DNA of 64,000 bases from Paenibacillus sonchi (GCF_016772475.1 NZ_CP068595.1:2356001-2420000); one strand, 5' to 3'; counted from the stretch's first letter, positions 8,306-16,731 are shown. The notes: a model not told the origin generated them from the sequence alone. Program-made: numbers and translations.

Positions 8306-9034
8306 TTACCAAGGAACTTCTCCATTCTCATCAAAAAATCCTCCTGTCGGCCCGTCTGCATCCAGTGTAGCCAGACGTACGGCAATGCCCGCCCCTTGTT
8401 GTACGGTGCGTTGGCCGGTGAAGCCATTGAGATCGGTTGCGGTAAAGCCGGGATCGGCCGAATTGATTTTCAGCGCAGTATCCTTGAATTCCTTGGCAAA
8501 AGCAACAGTAGCCATGTTAACGGCTGCTTTGGAGCTATTATAGGCAAGCAGATTAAACTGTACATGCTCGTGATCGGGATCGCTGTTGAAGGTCAAGGAC
8601 CCCAGGCCGCTGGACATGTTAACAATCCGGCCTGCAGGAGATTGCAAGAGCAGTGGAAGCATAGCCTTAGTTACGGCAATCGTACCGAAAAAGTTGGTTT
8701 CGAACGTTGCTCTAAGGTCATTCATCGGCAACTGGCTTGGAGCAGCGCCGCCTCCAAGGGAGATGCCCGCATTGTTAATTAGAACATCCAGGCATGAGTA
8801 ATCCTTAGCAATAGTCTGCGATGCGGCTGCAATACTATTTTGATCCTGCAGATCAAGCTGGACAAAGTGTGCAGAGATGCCTTCCTTTTCCAAAGCGGCT
8901 GCAGCTTCGCCGCCCCGCCGCTCATCCCGTGAGCCGATCAGAATTCTATGCCCGAGGACTCCGAGCTGCCGGGCCGTCTCGTAGCCAATGCCTTTATTTG
9001 CACCAGTGATCAGAATGGTTGTTGGTTGTGTCAT
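8306..9034 (-). CDS. Short-chain dehydrogenase/reductase (SDR)
   Basis: A 242-residue classical SDR with the NAD(P)-binding motif TGANKGIG (residues 10-17), NNAG in the middle, an active-site serine in NMSSG, and the catalytic YNSSK. A basic or positively charged context after the glycine motif (GSRDERR) suggests NADP(H) preference. The substrate is unknown. AAAGGGGA precedes the ATG. It is the first gene of an operon with the MerR regulator, and pairs of this kind in Bacillales usually respond to reactive carbonyls or quinones (inference). Confidence 0.88.
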   Translation of the reverse strand: MTQPTTILITGANKGIGYETARQLGVLGHRILIGSRDERRGGEAAAALEKEGISAHFVQLDLQDQNSIAAASQTIAKDYSCLDVLINNAGISLGGGAAPSQLPMNDLRATFETNFFGTIAVTKAMLPLLLQSPAGRIVNMSSGLGSLTFNSDPDHEHVQFNLLAYNSSKAAVNMATVAFAKEFKDTALKINSADPGFTATDLNGFTGQRTVQQGAGIAVRLATLDADGPTGGFFDENGEVPW

Positions 9035-9083
9035 TCCCTATGTCCCCTTTTCCTTTTTCAAATTACGGTGGCCACCTGCCATG

Positions 9084-9114
9084 AATGTACTACTTGGAGT
9101 ATGCTCAAAGTCAA
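9084..9114 (-). promoter_or_regulatory. MerR-type promoter with 19-bp spacer
   Basis: On the minus strand TTGACT (-35) and TACATT (-10) are separated by 19 bp, longer than the usual 17. The spacer contains the imperfect dyad CTTTGAG-CATA-CTCCAAG. This is the classic layout of a MerR-activated promoter, feeding the SDR-merR operon. Confidence 0.8.
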
Positions 9115-9473
9115 GGAACAAATTTTAAATAAATTCATCTGCGAGGGGCAGCATGGCGTTAGGCGTTAATTAGGGATTAGGGAGGAGGCAAAGGGAATAA
9201 GAGATAAAAAAGGATGGAGGGCAGACAATGAGAGGAGGAGCAGGAAGAGGAGAGAAAGAGGAAGAGCTAGTAGGGAAATGAAGAGGAGCCGCCTGTTGGC
9301 ATGTGGTTCTAGATCGATCGTCGGGAGTGTCTATTTTAATCGATGGGGATGTGGAGAACTGCGGCTGCGGGATTATTCCAGCTGAACTTGAGCATGAGAG
9401 CTTCGGGGACTATTCGCCTGGCCTAACCAAGAAGTCCATGTATCTAACTTTGGCTACGTAGCTCACTCCGTTT
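9115..9473. other. Intergenic, purine-rich on the + strand
   Basis: No gene or RNA recognised. A GA-rich run lies at about 9170-9290. Confidence 0.3.
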
Positions 9474-9660
9474 AAGTGGAAAAAGTATCACTAATCCGGG
9501 CCCAGCCGATCTGAAAATAAATTTAGTGGGAAAAAGTACCACTAATTCAGCTAAAAGTGGCCGTATGGGGCTAAATTGCCTGGATTAGGTGGAGAAATTC
9601 CCACTAATCCTCTCTGCGGTGCGGATTTTGGCAAATTAGGTAGAGAAATTCCATTTAACT
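9474..9660. repeat. Palindromic TGGAAAAAG repeat cluster B
   Basis: Units at about 9474 (AAGTGGAAAAAGTATCACTA), 9524 (TAGTGGGAAAAAGTACCACT), then 9591 (TTAGGTGGAGAAATTCCCAC) and 9634 (AAATTAGGTAGAGAAATTCC). The last two are in inverted sense. Spacing is about 50 bp, as in the other clusters. Confidence 0.75.
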
Positions 9661-9739
9661 TTTAGCTCGGTATAATTGTGTGGGAGATTTCGCCATAAGG
9701 AGTTCCTGCGAAAACAGTAGGTAATGTTGTTATAGAGCG

Positions 9740-9783
9740 AGAGGGATACAAGGACATTACAACTGTCCTTGTATCCCTCTTTG
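9740..9783. terminator. Perfect 17-bp stem-loop downstream of odhB
   Basis: AGAGGGATACAAGGACA and its exact complement flank an 8-nt loop. The following T run is short, so it may act as an mRNA 3' stabiliser as much as a terminator. Confidence 0.6.
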
Positions 9784-9815
9784 ATGAGATTATCCCTATA
9801 TTTTGTGTCGCAAAG

Positions 9816-11108
9816 CTACCCTTCCAGCAGCAGAGCTTCAGGATCTTCCAGCAGCTCCTTGACCTTTACCAGGAAGCTTACCGCTTCGGAGCCGTCTACA
9901 ATGCGGTGATCATAGGACAGCGCGATGTACATCATCGGACGGTTGACGGTTCTTTCTTCGTCCAGGGCGATAGGACGGAGCTGGATCTTGTGCATGCCGA
10001 GAATGCCGACCTGCGGGGTGTTGAGGATCGGTGTCGACATGAGCGATCCGAATACCCCGCCATTGGTGATGGTGAAGGTGCCGCCCTGCAGCTCCGGAAG
10101 GCTGAGCGTGTTGGCGCGGGCCTTGGAGGCCAGCTCGCCGATCTGCCGCTCAATTTCCGGGAAGCTCAGGCGGTCCGCGTCGCGGACAACCGGCACCACG
10201 AGGCCTTCCTTGGCAGACACGGCAATGCCGATGTCGTAGTATTTCTTGATCAGGAGATCCTCGCCGTCGATCTCAGCGTTTAGCAGCGGATAGGCTTTGA
10301 GCGCACCGATCACGGCCTTGGTGAAGAAGGACATGAAGCCGAGTCCGACATCATGCTTCTCTTTGAAGGCATCCTTGCGGCGCTTGCGGAGGTCGAGGAT
10401 TGCGGTCATGTCCACCTCGTTGAAGGTGGTCAGCATCGCCGCAGTCTGCTGCGCCTCGACGAGGCGGCTCGCGATGGTCAGCCGTCTGCGCGACATGCGC
10501 TTGCGCTCGACGGCTTTGCCGTCCTCCTGCGGCGCAGAGCCCGCCGCCGCAGGCTTCGCCGGAGCCGGCCTCACTGCCGCCGGCGGAGCGCTTGGCGCAG
10601 CGGCCTCCGGCCGGGCTGCGCCGTGGTCCTTCACATCGGCCGCAGCAATCCGGCCGATAGGGTCGCGGGCGCTGACCTCGCCGAGGTCGATGCCCCGCTC
10701 CCGCGCAAGCTTGCGCGCCCCCGGCGAAGCCAGGGCCGCAGTGCCTGCCGCCGCTCCTTCCGGTGCGGCGGGAACAACCGGCGCAGCAGCGGCTGGCGCG
10801 TCGCTGCCCACAGCCGCCGCTTCCGGCTTGCCGCCGTCAGCGGCCTGCGGTGCTGCAGCGCCTGCCGTGCCGGCGCCGCTGCCGATGATGCCGATCGCTT
10901 CGCCGACGGCCACATTCTCGCCGGCCTGGCGCAGGATGGAGGAGATGACGCCGTCCTCCTCCGCACTGATCTCCAGGTTGACCTTGTCGGTCTCCAGCTC
11001 AGCCAGCACATCCCCCTGGCCGACCGTGTCGCCTTCTTTTACCAGCCACTTGTAGATGGTTCCTTCGGAAATGGATTCGCCCAAATCGGGTACTTTAATT
11101 TCGGACAC
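9816..11108 (-). CDS. odhB: 2-oxoglutarate dehydrogenase E2, dihydrolipoyl succinyltransferase
   Basis: The E2 core of the 2-oxoglutarate dehydrogenase complex of the TCA cycle; it transfers the succinyl group from lipoate to CoA. The 430-residue protein has a lipoyl domain (residues 1-77, lipoylated Lys42 in ETDKVN), an Ala/Pro-rich linker, a peripheral subunit-binding domain (about 125-162, [15 protein letters not shown]), a second linker, and the catalytic domain ending with the active-site motif DHRIVDG (His about 401). The start is GTG 11108 with GGGGAGG upstream. It lies 50 bp downstream of odhA in the same operon. The long GC-rich linkers explain the dense antisense open frames here. 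No lpd (E3) gene is adjacent. Confidence 0.97.
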   Translation of the reverse strand: MSEIKVPDLGESISEGTIYKWLVKEGDTVGQGDVLAELETDKVNLEISAEEDGVISSILRQAGENVAVGEAIGIIGSGAGTAGAAAPQAADGGKPEAAAVGSDAPAAAAPVVPAAPEGAAAGTAALASPGARKLARERGIDLGEVSARDPIGRIAAADVKDHGAARPEAAAPSAPPAAVRPAPAKPAAAGSAPQEDGKAVERKRMSRRRLTIASRLVEAQQTAAMLTTFNEVDMTAILDLRKRRKDAFKEKHDVGLGFMSFFTKAVIGALKAYPLLNAEIDGEDLLIKKYYDIGIAVSAKEGLVVPVVRDADRLSFPEIERQIGELASKARANTLSLPELQGGTFTITNGGVFGSLMSTPILNTPQVGILGMHKIQLRPIALDEERTVNRPMMYIALSYDHRIVDGSEAVSFLVKVKELLEDPEALLLEG

Positions 11109-11158
11109 AGGCCGTTACCTCCCCAAATAGAATAGTTTCATTATCGTGACACCGCCCT

Positions 11159-14029
11159 CTAGCGGGAAGACGGTACAGCCGCTTGTACTTGCGAATTCAA
11201 TTTCAGGGCTTCTGTAACTATACGACGCTGTTCAAAAGTATGCACGTCAGCATAACCGCTGGCCGGGCTGGACCGCTCCGGACGGCCGATATACTGCACC
11301 TTGACGTTCTGCGGAGCGATGGCCCGCAGCCGGGGCTCGGCATAACTCCAGCCGCCCATGTTCTTCGGTTCTTCCTGCACCCATACGATTTCTGTAAGCG
11401 AGCCCAATGCACTCAAGTGCGCAGCCAGTTCCCGTTCAGGGAAAGGATACAGCTGCTCCAGGCGGAGGATATGCAGCCACGACCAGTCCTGGTCTTTGCC
11501 AGCCTCCAGCTCGGTCTGCAGATCCAGAGTCACCTTGCCGCTGCACACCACCAGCCGTTTGACTCCGCCGGGGTTGCCGCCGAGAAGCGGTTCTGGCAGT
11601 ACAGGCTGGAATTCGCCCGAAGCCAGCTCGGCTCCGGAGGAAGTGCTGCGCGGGTTGCGGATCAGGCTCTTGGGGGCCATGATCACGAGCGGGCGGGCAT
11701 CGCTCTTGCCGCACAAGGCGGCCTGGCGGCGCAGCAGGTGGAAATATTGTGCGGCGGAGCTTAGGTTCGCCACGGTCCAGTTCTCCTCTGCGGAGAGCTG
11801 CAAATACCGCTCCAGCCGCGCGCTGGAATGCTCAGGCCCCTGCCCTTCATAGCCATGCGGCAGCAGGATCGTCAGATTGCTGCGCTGCGTCCATTTGGCG
11901 CGCCCGGCAGCAATGAACTGGTCAAAGATTACCTGTGCGGCATTGGCGAAGTCGCCATACTGTGCTTCCCAGATCACGAGGGTTTCGGGTGCGAAAACAT
12001 TGTAGCCGTATTCGTAGCCAAGTACCGAGGCCTCCGAGAGCGGACTGTTGTACACCCCGAAGGAAGCTTTGGCATCGCTAAGCTGGTGCAGCGGGGAGAA
12101 CAATCCGCCCGTCTCGCTGTCGTGCAGCACCAGATGGCGGTGCGCAAAGGTGCCGCGCTGGGAATCCTGGCCGCTTAACCGGATCGGTGTGCCATCCTTC
12201 AGGATGGTGGCAAAGGCCAGTGTCTCGGCCAGGGCCCAGTCGATCCGTTCCCCGTCATTCAGCGCATCCTTGCGGCGCTGCAGAATCCGCTCCAGCTTCG
12301 GATAGACCTTGAAGCCGTCCGGTACTGTCAGGAGCTCGCGGTTGATTCTCTGCAGCTGTTCCAGCTGCACTGCCGTAGATTGCGGCTGGGAGGCTTCACT
12401 CTGTACCGGAACGGAGGTCTTGGTTTCACCGTTTTTGTGCTTGCCATCCTTCATCAGTTCGTAGGCTTGCTGCAGCACTTTCTCCGCTTCAAGGTTCATC
12501 TGCTTCACATCATCTGCCGTGATGATATTGTCCCGCTGCAGGCGTTCTGCATAGACCCGGTACACAGTAGGGTGGTTGCGCACTTTGCCGTATACAATCG
12601 GCTGGGTAGTCTCCGGATCGTCCATTTCATTATGGCCGTGGCGGCGGTAGCCGATCAGGTCAATGACGAAATCCTTCTTGAACTGGCTGCGGTAAGCGCT
12701 GGCCAGACGGACGGCGGCGATGCAGGCCTCCGGATCATCGGCATTCACGTGGACGATCGGAATTTCATAGCCTTTGGCCAGATCGCTGGCATAATGGGTG
12801 GAACGGGAATCTTCACTTTCAGTGGTGAATCCGATCCGGTTATTGACGATAATATGCACGGTACCGCCATTGGAATACCCTTTAAGTTTGCCGATGTTGA
12901 GCGTTTCTGCGACAATGCCTTCACCAGGAAAAGCAGCATCCCCGTGCATCAGCACAGCCATGGCCTTGTTCGTGTCGAGCTGCGGCAGTCCCGGAGAATT
13001 CCGGTCCTCTTGAGCTGCGCGGGCAAAACCTTCAACAACCGGGTTGACGAATTCCAGATGGCTCGGGTTGTTCGCCAGTGTAATGCGGGTGCGGACAGTC
13101 TCGCCTTCGCGCACGGCACGGTCTGCGCCCAGATGGTATTTCACGTCACCCGTCCAGCCGTAGTTAATGCCCATGGAGCCTTCGGAAGGGAACAGCTCCT
13201 TGTTGGGAGAATGATGAAATTCCGAGAAAATAATATCGTAGGGCTTTCCGAGAATATGAGCCAGCACATTCAGGCGTCCGCGGTGGGCCATACCCATCAG
13301 GATATGTTCCGCACCATCATGTGCGGCGGCACGGACAATCTCGTCCAGCATAGGCACCAGCGCATCATTGCCTTCCAGGCTGAAGCGTTTTTGGCCGACA
13401 AAGGTTTTATGCAGGAAGGTCTCGAACTGCTCTACCTGGATCAGGCGGTTCAGCAGCTCCTTGCGCTCGGCATTATTCAGAGGGGCCGGAGAGCTTGTGG
13501 ACTCTGCCTGGCTGTTCAGCCAGCGCAGCTCCTGTTCGTCGTGCACATGCCCGAATTCGTAGGCGATAGTCTGCGTATAAGCCCGGAGCATCCGGTGAAC
13601 CGCGTCCCAGGCGGTATGAACATCCGCCGGCGCATTCTCCCAGATCAGCGAGGCGGGCATAGCGATCAGGTCCTCGCGGGTGAGATCATAGGTTTCATAA
13701 TCCAGCCATTTCGCCATAGGGTTATTCCCCTGCTCAAGCGGATCAATATTGGCGGCCATATGGCCATATATACGAATATTGGCGATTAGCTTGGAAGCTC
13801 TTACGGCCTTTCTCAGCCACTCGGTGCCTCCCGAAAGAGCCGGCTGCGGGGCCGGTACGGCATCCGGAGCAAGCGGAGGAGGGCCGGAAACAGTAAATAG
13901 ATCACGGTAATGATGTTCTACTGAAGAGGGATCTTTAACGAATTGCTCATATTTCTCTTGAATATAGCCCAGATTGGGGCCGTGATACTTACTCCAAATG
14001 GATTCGTTATAGGGCTCTTTAACTGCCAT
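11159..14029 (-). CDS. odhA: 2-oxoglutarate dehydrogenase E1 component
   Basis: The thiamine-diphosphate-dependent E1 subunit, which decarboxylates 2-oxoglutarate and succinylates the lipoyl group of OdhB. At 956 residues it has the length usual for Bacillales OdhA. Recognisable segments are the N-terminal WSKYHGPNLGYIQEKYEQFV, GMAHRGRLNVLAHILGKP, VLMHGDAAFPGEGIV, GYRRHGHNEMDDPETTQP, SGQDSQRGTFAHRHLVLHD and LLPHGYEGQGPEHSSARLER. TAGGAGGAT precedes the ATG. It is the first gene of odhAB. The upstream intergenic region is shared with the divergently transcribed riboswitch-sinI unit. Confidence 0.97.
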   Translation of the reverse strand: MAVKEPYNESIWSKYHGPNLGYIQEKYEQFVKDPSSVEHHYRDLFTVSGPPPLAPDAVPAPQPALSGGTEWLRKAVRASKLIANIRIYGHMAANIDPLEQGNNPMAKWLDYETYDLTREDLIAMPASLIWENAPADVHTAWDAVHRMLRAYTQTIAYEFGHVHDEQELRWLNSQAESTSSPAPLNNAERKELLNRLIQVEQFETFLHKTFVGQKRFSLEGNDALVPMLDEIVRAAAHDGAEHILMGMAHRGRLNVLAHILGKPYDIIFSEFHHSPNKELFPSEGSMGINYGWTGDVKYHLGADRAVREGETVRTRITLANNPSHLEFVNPVVEGFARAAQEDRNSPGLPQLDTNKAMAVLMHGDAAFPGEGIVAETLNIGKLKGYSNGGTVHIIVNNRIGFTTESEDSRSTHYASDLAKGYEIPIVHVNADDPEACIAAVRLASAYRSQFKKDFVIDLIGYRRHGHNEMDDPETTQPIVYGKVRNHPTVYRVYAERLQRDNIITADDVKQMNLEAEKVLQQAYELMKDGKHKNGETKTSVPVQSEASQPQSTAVQLEQLQRINRELLTVPDGFKVYPKLERILQRRKDALNDGERIDWALAETLAFATILKDGTPIRLSGQDSQRGTFAHRHLVLHDSETGGLFSPLHQLSDAKASFGVYNSPLSEASVLGYEYGYNVFAPETLVIWEAQYGDFANAAQVIFDQFIAAGRAKWTQRSNLTILLPHGYEGQGPEHSSARLERYLQLSAEENWTVANLSSAAQYFHLLRRQAALCGKSDARPLVIMAPKSLIRNPRSTSSGAELASGEFQPVLPEPLLGGNPGGVKRLVVCSGKVTLDLQTELEAGKDQDWSWLHILRLEQLYPFPERELAAHLSALGSLTEIVWVQEEPKNMGGWSYAEPRLRAIAPQNVKVQYIGRPERSSPASGYADVHTFEQRRIVTEALKLNSQVQAAVPSSR

Positions 14030-14407
14030 GAATACATCCTCCTAACGGATGAACTCCACGTGGCCGCATGTGGCTTGAGCGCCCAGTGGAGCTGCGATGT
14101 TTACGGTTTCATTTCACATCTTATTGTGCTACTTTCAAGACGTGTAATCAATTCATACTTTCGGGGAATCCGTTCGCAAAACGGCATGATTCAGTCCGGA
14201 AATGATGAAGAACGGATATTGGTTGCAGAATCAGGATTTGCAGCCGGTTCAACCAGTAACAATGACCTATGTATAAACCGGAAATGTTCATCAACAGCTC
14301 CTTAAGACATATTTTTTGGACAAAGGTTAGCAAAAAAAGCTATTCTTTTGCACTACTTAGCATAAAAAATTTTCCAAATAACGACACACTTTTCGTGTAA
14401 GATCTTG
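14030..14407. other. Divergent promoter region odhA / riboswitch-sinI
   Basis: About 380 bp with no gene. It must contain the odhA promoter (minus strand). No distinctive operator was recognised by eye. Confidence 0.35.
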
Positions 14408-14413
14408 TATAAT
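14408..14413 (+). promoter_or_regulatory. -10 element for the riboswitch-sinI transcript
   Basis: A perfect TATAAT lies about 55 bp before the c-di-GMP aptamer. A matching -35 is weak, which may indicate an activated promoter. Confidence 0.5.
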
Positions 14414-14466
14414 GTTATTGCGGATAACGGTTTCATGGTTTCTAACCAGATCCTTTCATGTAAAGG

Positions 14467-14565
14467 GTCCAGTAAAGGGTAAACCTGCCGAAAGGCAGGG
14501 ACACAAAGTCTCGGGTCTACTGTAGAGATGCTGCAGCTACTACGACGGCCGGACTGCCTGGGGAC
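14467..14565 (+). promoter_or_regulatory. c-di-GMP-I (GEMM-I) riboswitch upstream of sinI
   Basis: Aptamer signatures in order: P1 GTCCAG/CTGGGGAC; P2 CCTGCC-GAAA-GGCAGG with the GAAA tetraloop; the invariant GGGACACAAAG junction; and P3 TCTCGGGTCTAC..GACGGCCGGACTGCC. This matches the GEMM-I consensus closely. The sinI-like ribosome binding site (14577-14582) begins 12 nt after P1 and no T-tract terminator intervenes, so control is probably translational. An upstream 8-bp hairpin (GATCCTTT/AAAGGGTC) shares the GTC of P1 and could compete with it. Confidence 0.92.
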
Positions 14566-14590
14566 GCATAATTTCTAGGAGGAGATATTC

Positions 14591-14746
14591 TTGGATAAGT
14601 CCAACCAGGGGAATGACGGAGAACTGCTGACGGGTGATCTGGATTTAGAATGGGTGTATTTGCTGATGTCGGCCAAGAAGGCAGGGATCGAGGCGGATGA
14701 AATCCGCCGGTTTTTAAACGAAAAAACAGCATTGCAGGCGATGTAG
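14591..14746 (+). CDS. SinI-like antirepressor (51 aa, TTG start)
   Basis: A small gene starting TTG 14591 with AGGAGG eight bases upstream. Residues 17-45 form a SinI dimerisation helix pair: LDLEWVYLLMSAKKAGIEAD followed by EIRRFLNEK, matching B. subtilis SinI (LD-EWV-LM-EAK-A-I--EEIR-FL). In B. subtilis SinI binds SinR and stops it repressing matrix genes. Here the gene is directly behind a c-di-GMP riboswitch and convergent with a SinR-like gene, and the tasA operon is 1 kb away, so the same role is inferred. A perfect 19-bp stem terminator follows. Confidence in the family is high; the partner is inferred from position. Confidence 0.88.
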   Translation: MDKSNQGNDGELLTGDLDLEWVYLLMSAKKAGIEADEIRRFLNEKTALQAM

Positions 14747-14770
14747 AGGCGTTTATTATGATGGAAATAC

Positions 14771-14816
14771 ATACAGAAAAGGGCACAGCAATCATAAGCT
14801 GTGCCCTTTTCTGTAT
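14771..14816. terminator. Perfect 19-bp bidirectional terminator between sinI-like and sinR-like genes
   Basis: ATACAGAAAAGGGCACAGC and its exact complement flank an 8-nt loop. T-rich stem arms serve both convergent genes. Confidence 0.85.
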
Positions 14817-14841
14817 CGCTGGAGCCTGCGGACGACCGCCA

Positions 14842-15186
14842 TTATTGATCCTTCTGCTCCAGCCGCCATTTTTGGTAATCGAGAAACTCTTTGAATTCCC
14901 TCTTGCTTATACCTGAGGCCATGGCTTCCTGAACAAGCCGGAACCATTCGCCGTCCAGGGAGGATTCATCAGCATCCGAAGGTTCGCCATAGAGCAGACT
15001 GTGGATGGAAACCTGGAGCGCGTCAGCGATTTTTTCGATAAATTGGATTGAGGGGTTGGATTGGATATTTCTTTCTACATTGCTTAAGTATGATTTCGCA
15101 ACATCAGCCTTGTCCGCCAGTTCGGATAAGGACCAGCCTTTTTCCAGACGGAGATGGTGGATGCGACTTCCCATATTATCCGGCAC
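14842..15186 (-). CDS. SinR-like transcriptional regulator
   Basis: A 114-residue DNA-binding protein. The N-terminal XRE helix-turn-helix (SRIHHLRLEKGWSLSELADK, then ADVAKSYLSNVER) closely resembles SinR and SlrR. The C-terminal segment (LDGEWFRLVQEAMASGISKR) is the SinI/SinR interaction fold, so the protein can pair with the 51-residue SinI-like protein encoded next door. It is expected to repress biofilm-matrix genes, with the tapA-like/sipW/tasA operon just beyond as the obvious target. I start it at GTG 15186 because GGAGGGG precedes it; an in-frame ATG four codons later lacks good spacing. Confidence 0.9.
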   Translation of the reverse strand: MPDNMGSRIHHLRLEKGWSLSELADKADVAKSYLSNVERNIQSNPSIQFIEKIADALQVSIHSLLYGEPSDADESSLDGEWFRLVQEAMASGISKREFKEFLDYQKWRLEQKDQ

Positions 15187-15235
15187 GATTACAACGCCCC
15201 TCCGTACTTTTTGTTAAAATATAAGGATTTTACGG

Positions 15236-15307
15236 TTAACGCCAATAATCATCCTCATATTTCTCGCCGAAACGGGTGCCGCCCGTAAGACGCAGAGCCG
15301 TTTCCAC
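15236..15307 (-). other. Possible leaderless 23-codon ORF / structured sinR leader
   Basis: The 120-nt leader between the predicted sinR-like promoter and its start contains a frame GTG..TAA (MALRLTGG-like, ending KYEDDYWR, where the first codon GTG falls about at the predicted transcription start). The same DNA can form GGAAACGG/CCGTTTC with an inner hairpin. Whether it is a peptide, an RNA structure or neither is undecided. Confidence 0.25.
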
Positions 15308-15312
15308 TTGTC

Positions 15313-15341
15313 AGTATAACAAATTTCCTTACAACGGACAA
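15313..15341 (-). promoter_or_regulatory. Predicted SigA promoter of the sinR-like gene
   Basis: Minus strand TTGTCC, 17-bp spacer, TATACT, about 120 bp before the GTG start. Confidence 0.55.
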
Positions 15342-15356
15342 AAATCATTGGTACAA

Positions 15357-15403
15357 GGGAAAACAGCCTAATCTGCTTCCGGATCCGGAATCAGGATAGG
15401 CTG
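15357..15403 (-). terminator. Terminator of the tapA-like/sipW/tasA operon
   Basis: On the minus strand CAGCCTATC/GATTAGGCTG enclose an inner palindrome (TTCCGGATCCGGAA), followed by TTTT. It lies 27 bp after the tasA stop. Confidence 0.75.
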
Positions 15404-15429
15404 CTTCAGAAAATGCAGTCCGCTATGAA

Positions 15430-16038
15430 TTAGTAATCCTTTTTGGGGCCTTGTTTGGCTTCGAAATTCCAGGTCAGCTTCAGCTTATCCTTTTGGAAAT
15501 AGTTTTGTGCTTCGCCAGTATCCACGAATTCGAACTTGACCGTAAAGCTGTCGCTGCTCTGTGCTTTGATGCCGTCAGCTTCAGTGAGAATTTGATCCCA
15601 TCCGGTATTGTTGACCAGATCCGGGGTTTGACCCTTCAGGGCGTCCAGTGTAGTTTCATACACCACAACTTCCGGTGAGAGAATCGTTCCTTTATCGTTG
15701 TTCTTCAGAAATTTAACCTTGATGAATTTGCTGAGATCGACACCGTTGTTGTCGCCGAGGGTATCTGTAACCTCAGTGGTGGTTTTCAGCAGAATCGAGC
15801 CGATATCTAAGGTTCCGTCATTTTTAAGCTTAAAAGTTTTGGTTACGGTGTCGCCCGGTTTCAGGTTTTGGATATCCACGATTACGGAAGGATCGGAGTT
15901 CAGATCCAGTGTGCCTGCTGCGAAGGTAGCCGTACTTGTTGCAGTATCACTAAAGTATGCGAAGGTCCCTCCGCCAATCAAGGACAAACCGAGTGCTGCC
16001 GATGCGATGCCAAGACCCAATGTTTTTTTGATACCCAT
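15430..16038 (-). CDS. tasA: TasA/CalY-family matrix fibre protein
   Basis: A 202-residue secreted protein of the TasA/camelysin family. The N-terminal signal (MGIKKTLGLGIASAALGLSL, then IGGGTFAYFSDT) has the SipW-type cleavage context, where processing occurs just before the FSDT segment. The mature part begins with the family hallmark TATFAAGTLDLN. TasA assembles extracellular amyloid-like fibres in biofilms. The start is ATG 16038 with AGAGGAGG upstream. It is the last gene of an operon with its dedicated signal peptidase. Oddly, the sipW frame upstream has no stop codon and is open straight into this gene. Confidence 0.92.
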   Translation of the reverse strand: MGIKKTLGLGIASAALGLSLIGGGTFAYFSDTATSTATFAAGTLDLNSDPSVIVDIQNLKPGDTVTKTFKLKNDGTLDIGSILLKTTTEVTDTLGDNNGVDLSKFIKVKFLKNNDKGTILSPEVVVYETTLDALKGQTPDLVNNTGWDQILTEADGIKAQSSDSFTVKFEFVDTGEAQNYFQKDKLKLTWNFEAKQGPKKDY

Positions 16039-16709
16039 ATTCGAATTCCTCCTCTGATTTGTGTAGCTGTTGATAAATGAATTATTGTATCTTCCGTTTC
16101 GTAGGCGGAAGCGGACAATCTGTTCAGGACTGTATGTCAGTTCCCGGCGGCGTTTGGGGGAGCGCGGTGTTTTTTTCTCAAGGGCGGTCAGCGCCTTCCA
16201 AGAGCTGTAGAGTGCATAGAGCAGGAGCAGCAGTCCGGGCACAATCATCAGGACCACACTGCCGGCTTTGGAGGCGGCAAAATTCATGGCATATCCTATA
16301 TAAGGAACGGTGACACCGGTATACTCGGCTACAACATTCCCCGAACTGACAGGCGTCATATCGACAGCATCATTGTTATCGCCTTTTGTACGATAGACCA
16401 CTTCTCCCGCAGCATTTTTTGCAGAAGCATCGACAATGCGGTGAGTGATCAGAATGTTGTCCTCGCTCATGAAGGTAATGACATCGCCCTTTTTGAAGCG
16501 GGTCATATCTCCTCCAGGCTTTAAGGCGACTATGGAGCCGGTCTGAATGCCAGGTTCCATTGAACCGGACAGCACCGTTTTGATTTCGTAGCCGAAAAGG
16601 GCAGGCTCACCCCCGAGGCTCTGGATACTACTACGGCTGCTGCCAGCACCACGAAAATCAAAACCATCACTGCGGATAATGTATGGCTGAGTATTTTTTT
16701 GATAAGCAT
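16039..16709 (-). CDS. sipW: SipW-type signal peptidase I, frame broken and open into tasA
   Basis: The ER-type (Ser/His) signal peptidase that processes TasA-family proteins. The start is ATG 16709 behind AAAGGTGGAA, with an N-terminal membrane helix (LSAVMVLIFVVLAAAVVVSR), the catalytic serine motif VLSGSMEPGI, GDVITF, THRIVD (His in place of the prokaryotic Lys), and a C-terminal membrane helix (VVLMIVPGLLLLLYALYSSW). The frame shifts at a run of five C (G on the coding strand) at 16610-16614; six would restore it. After the last helix the frame has no stop and continues in phase through a basic tail and the tasA ribosome binding site into TasA. Either a second error removed the stop, or a SipW-TasA read-through product is possible. 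Confidence 0.85.
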
Positions 16710-16731
16710 GTCAGTTTCCACCTTTAATGAG

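Noticed and set aside
12380..13789. Long open frame opposite odhA
   Set aside because: It lies wholly antisense to a strongly conserved gene, has no recognisable domain, and reflects GC-rich codon usage. The same applies to long antisense frames opposite odhB, copA, the FAD dehydrogenase and the ABC genes.
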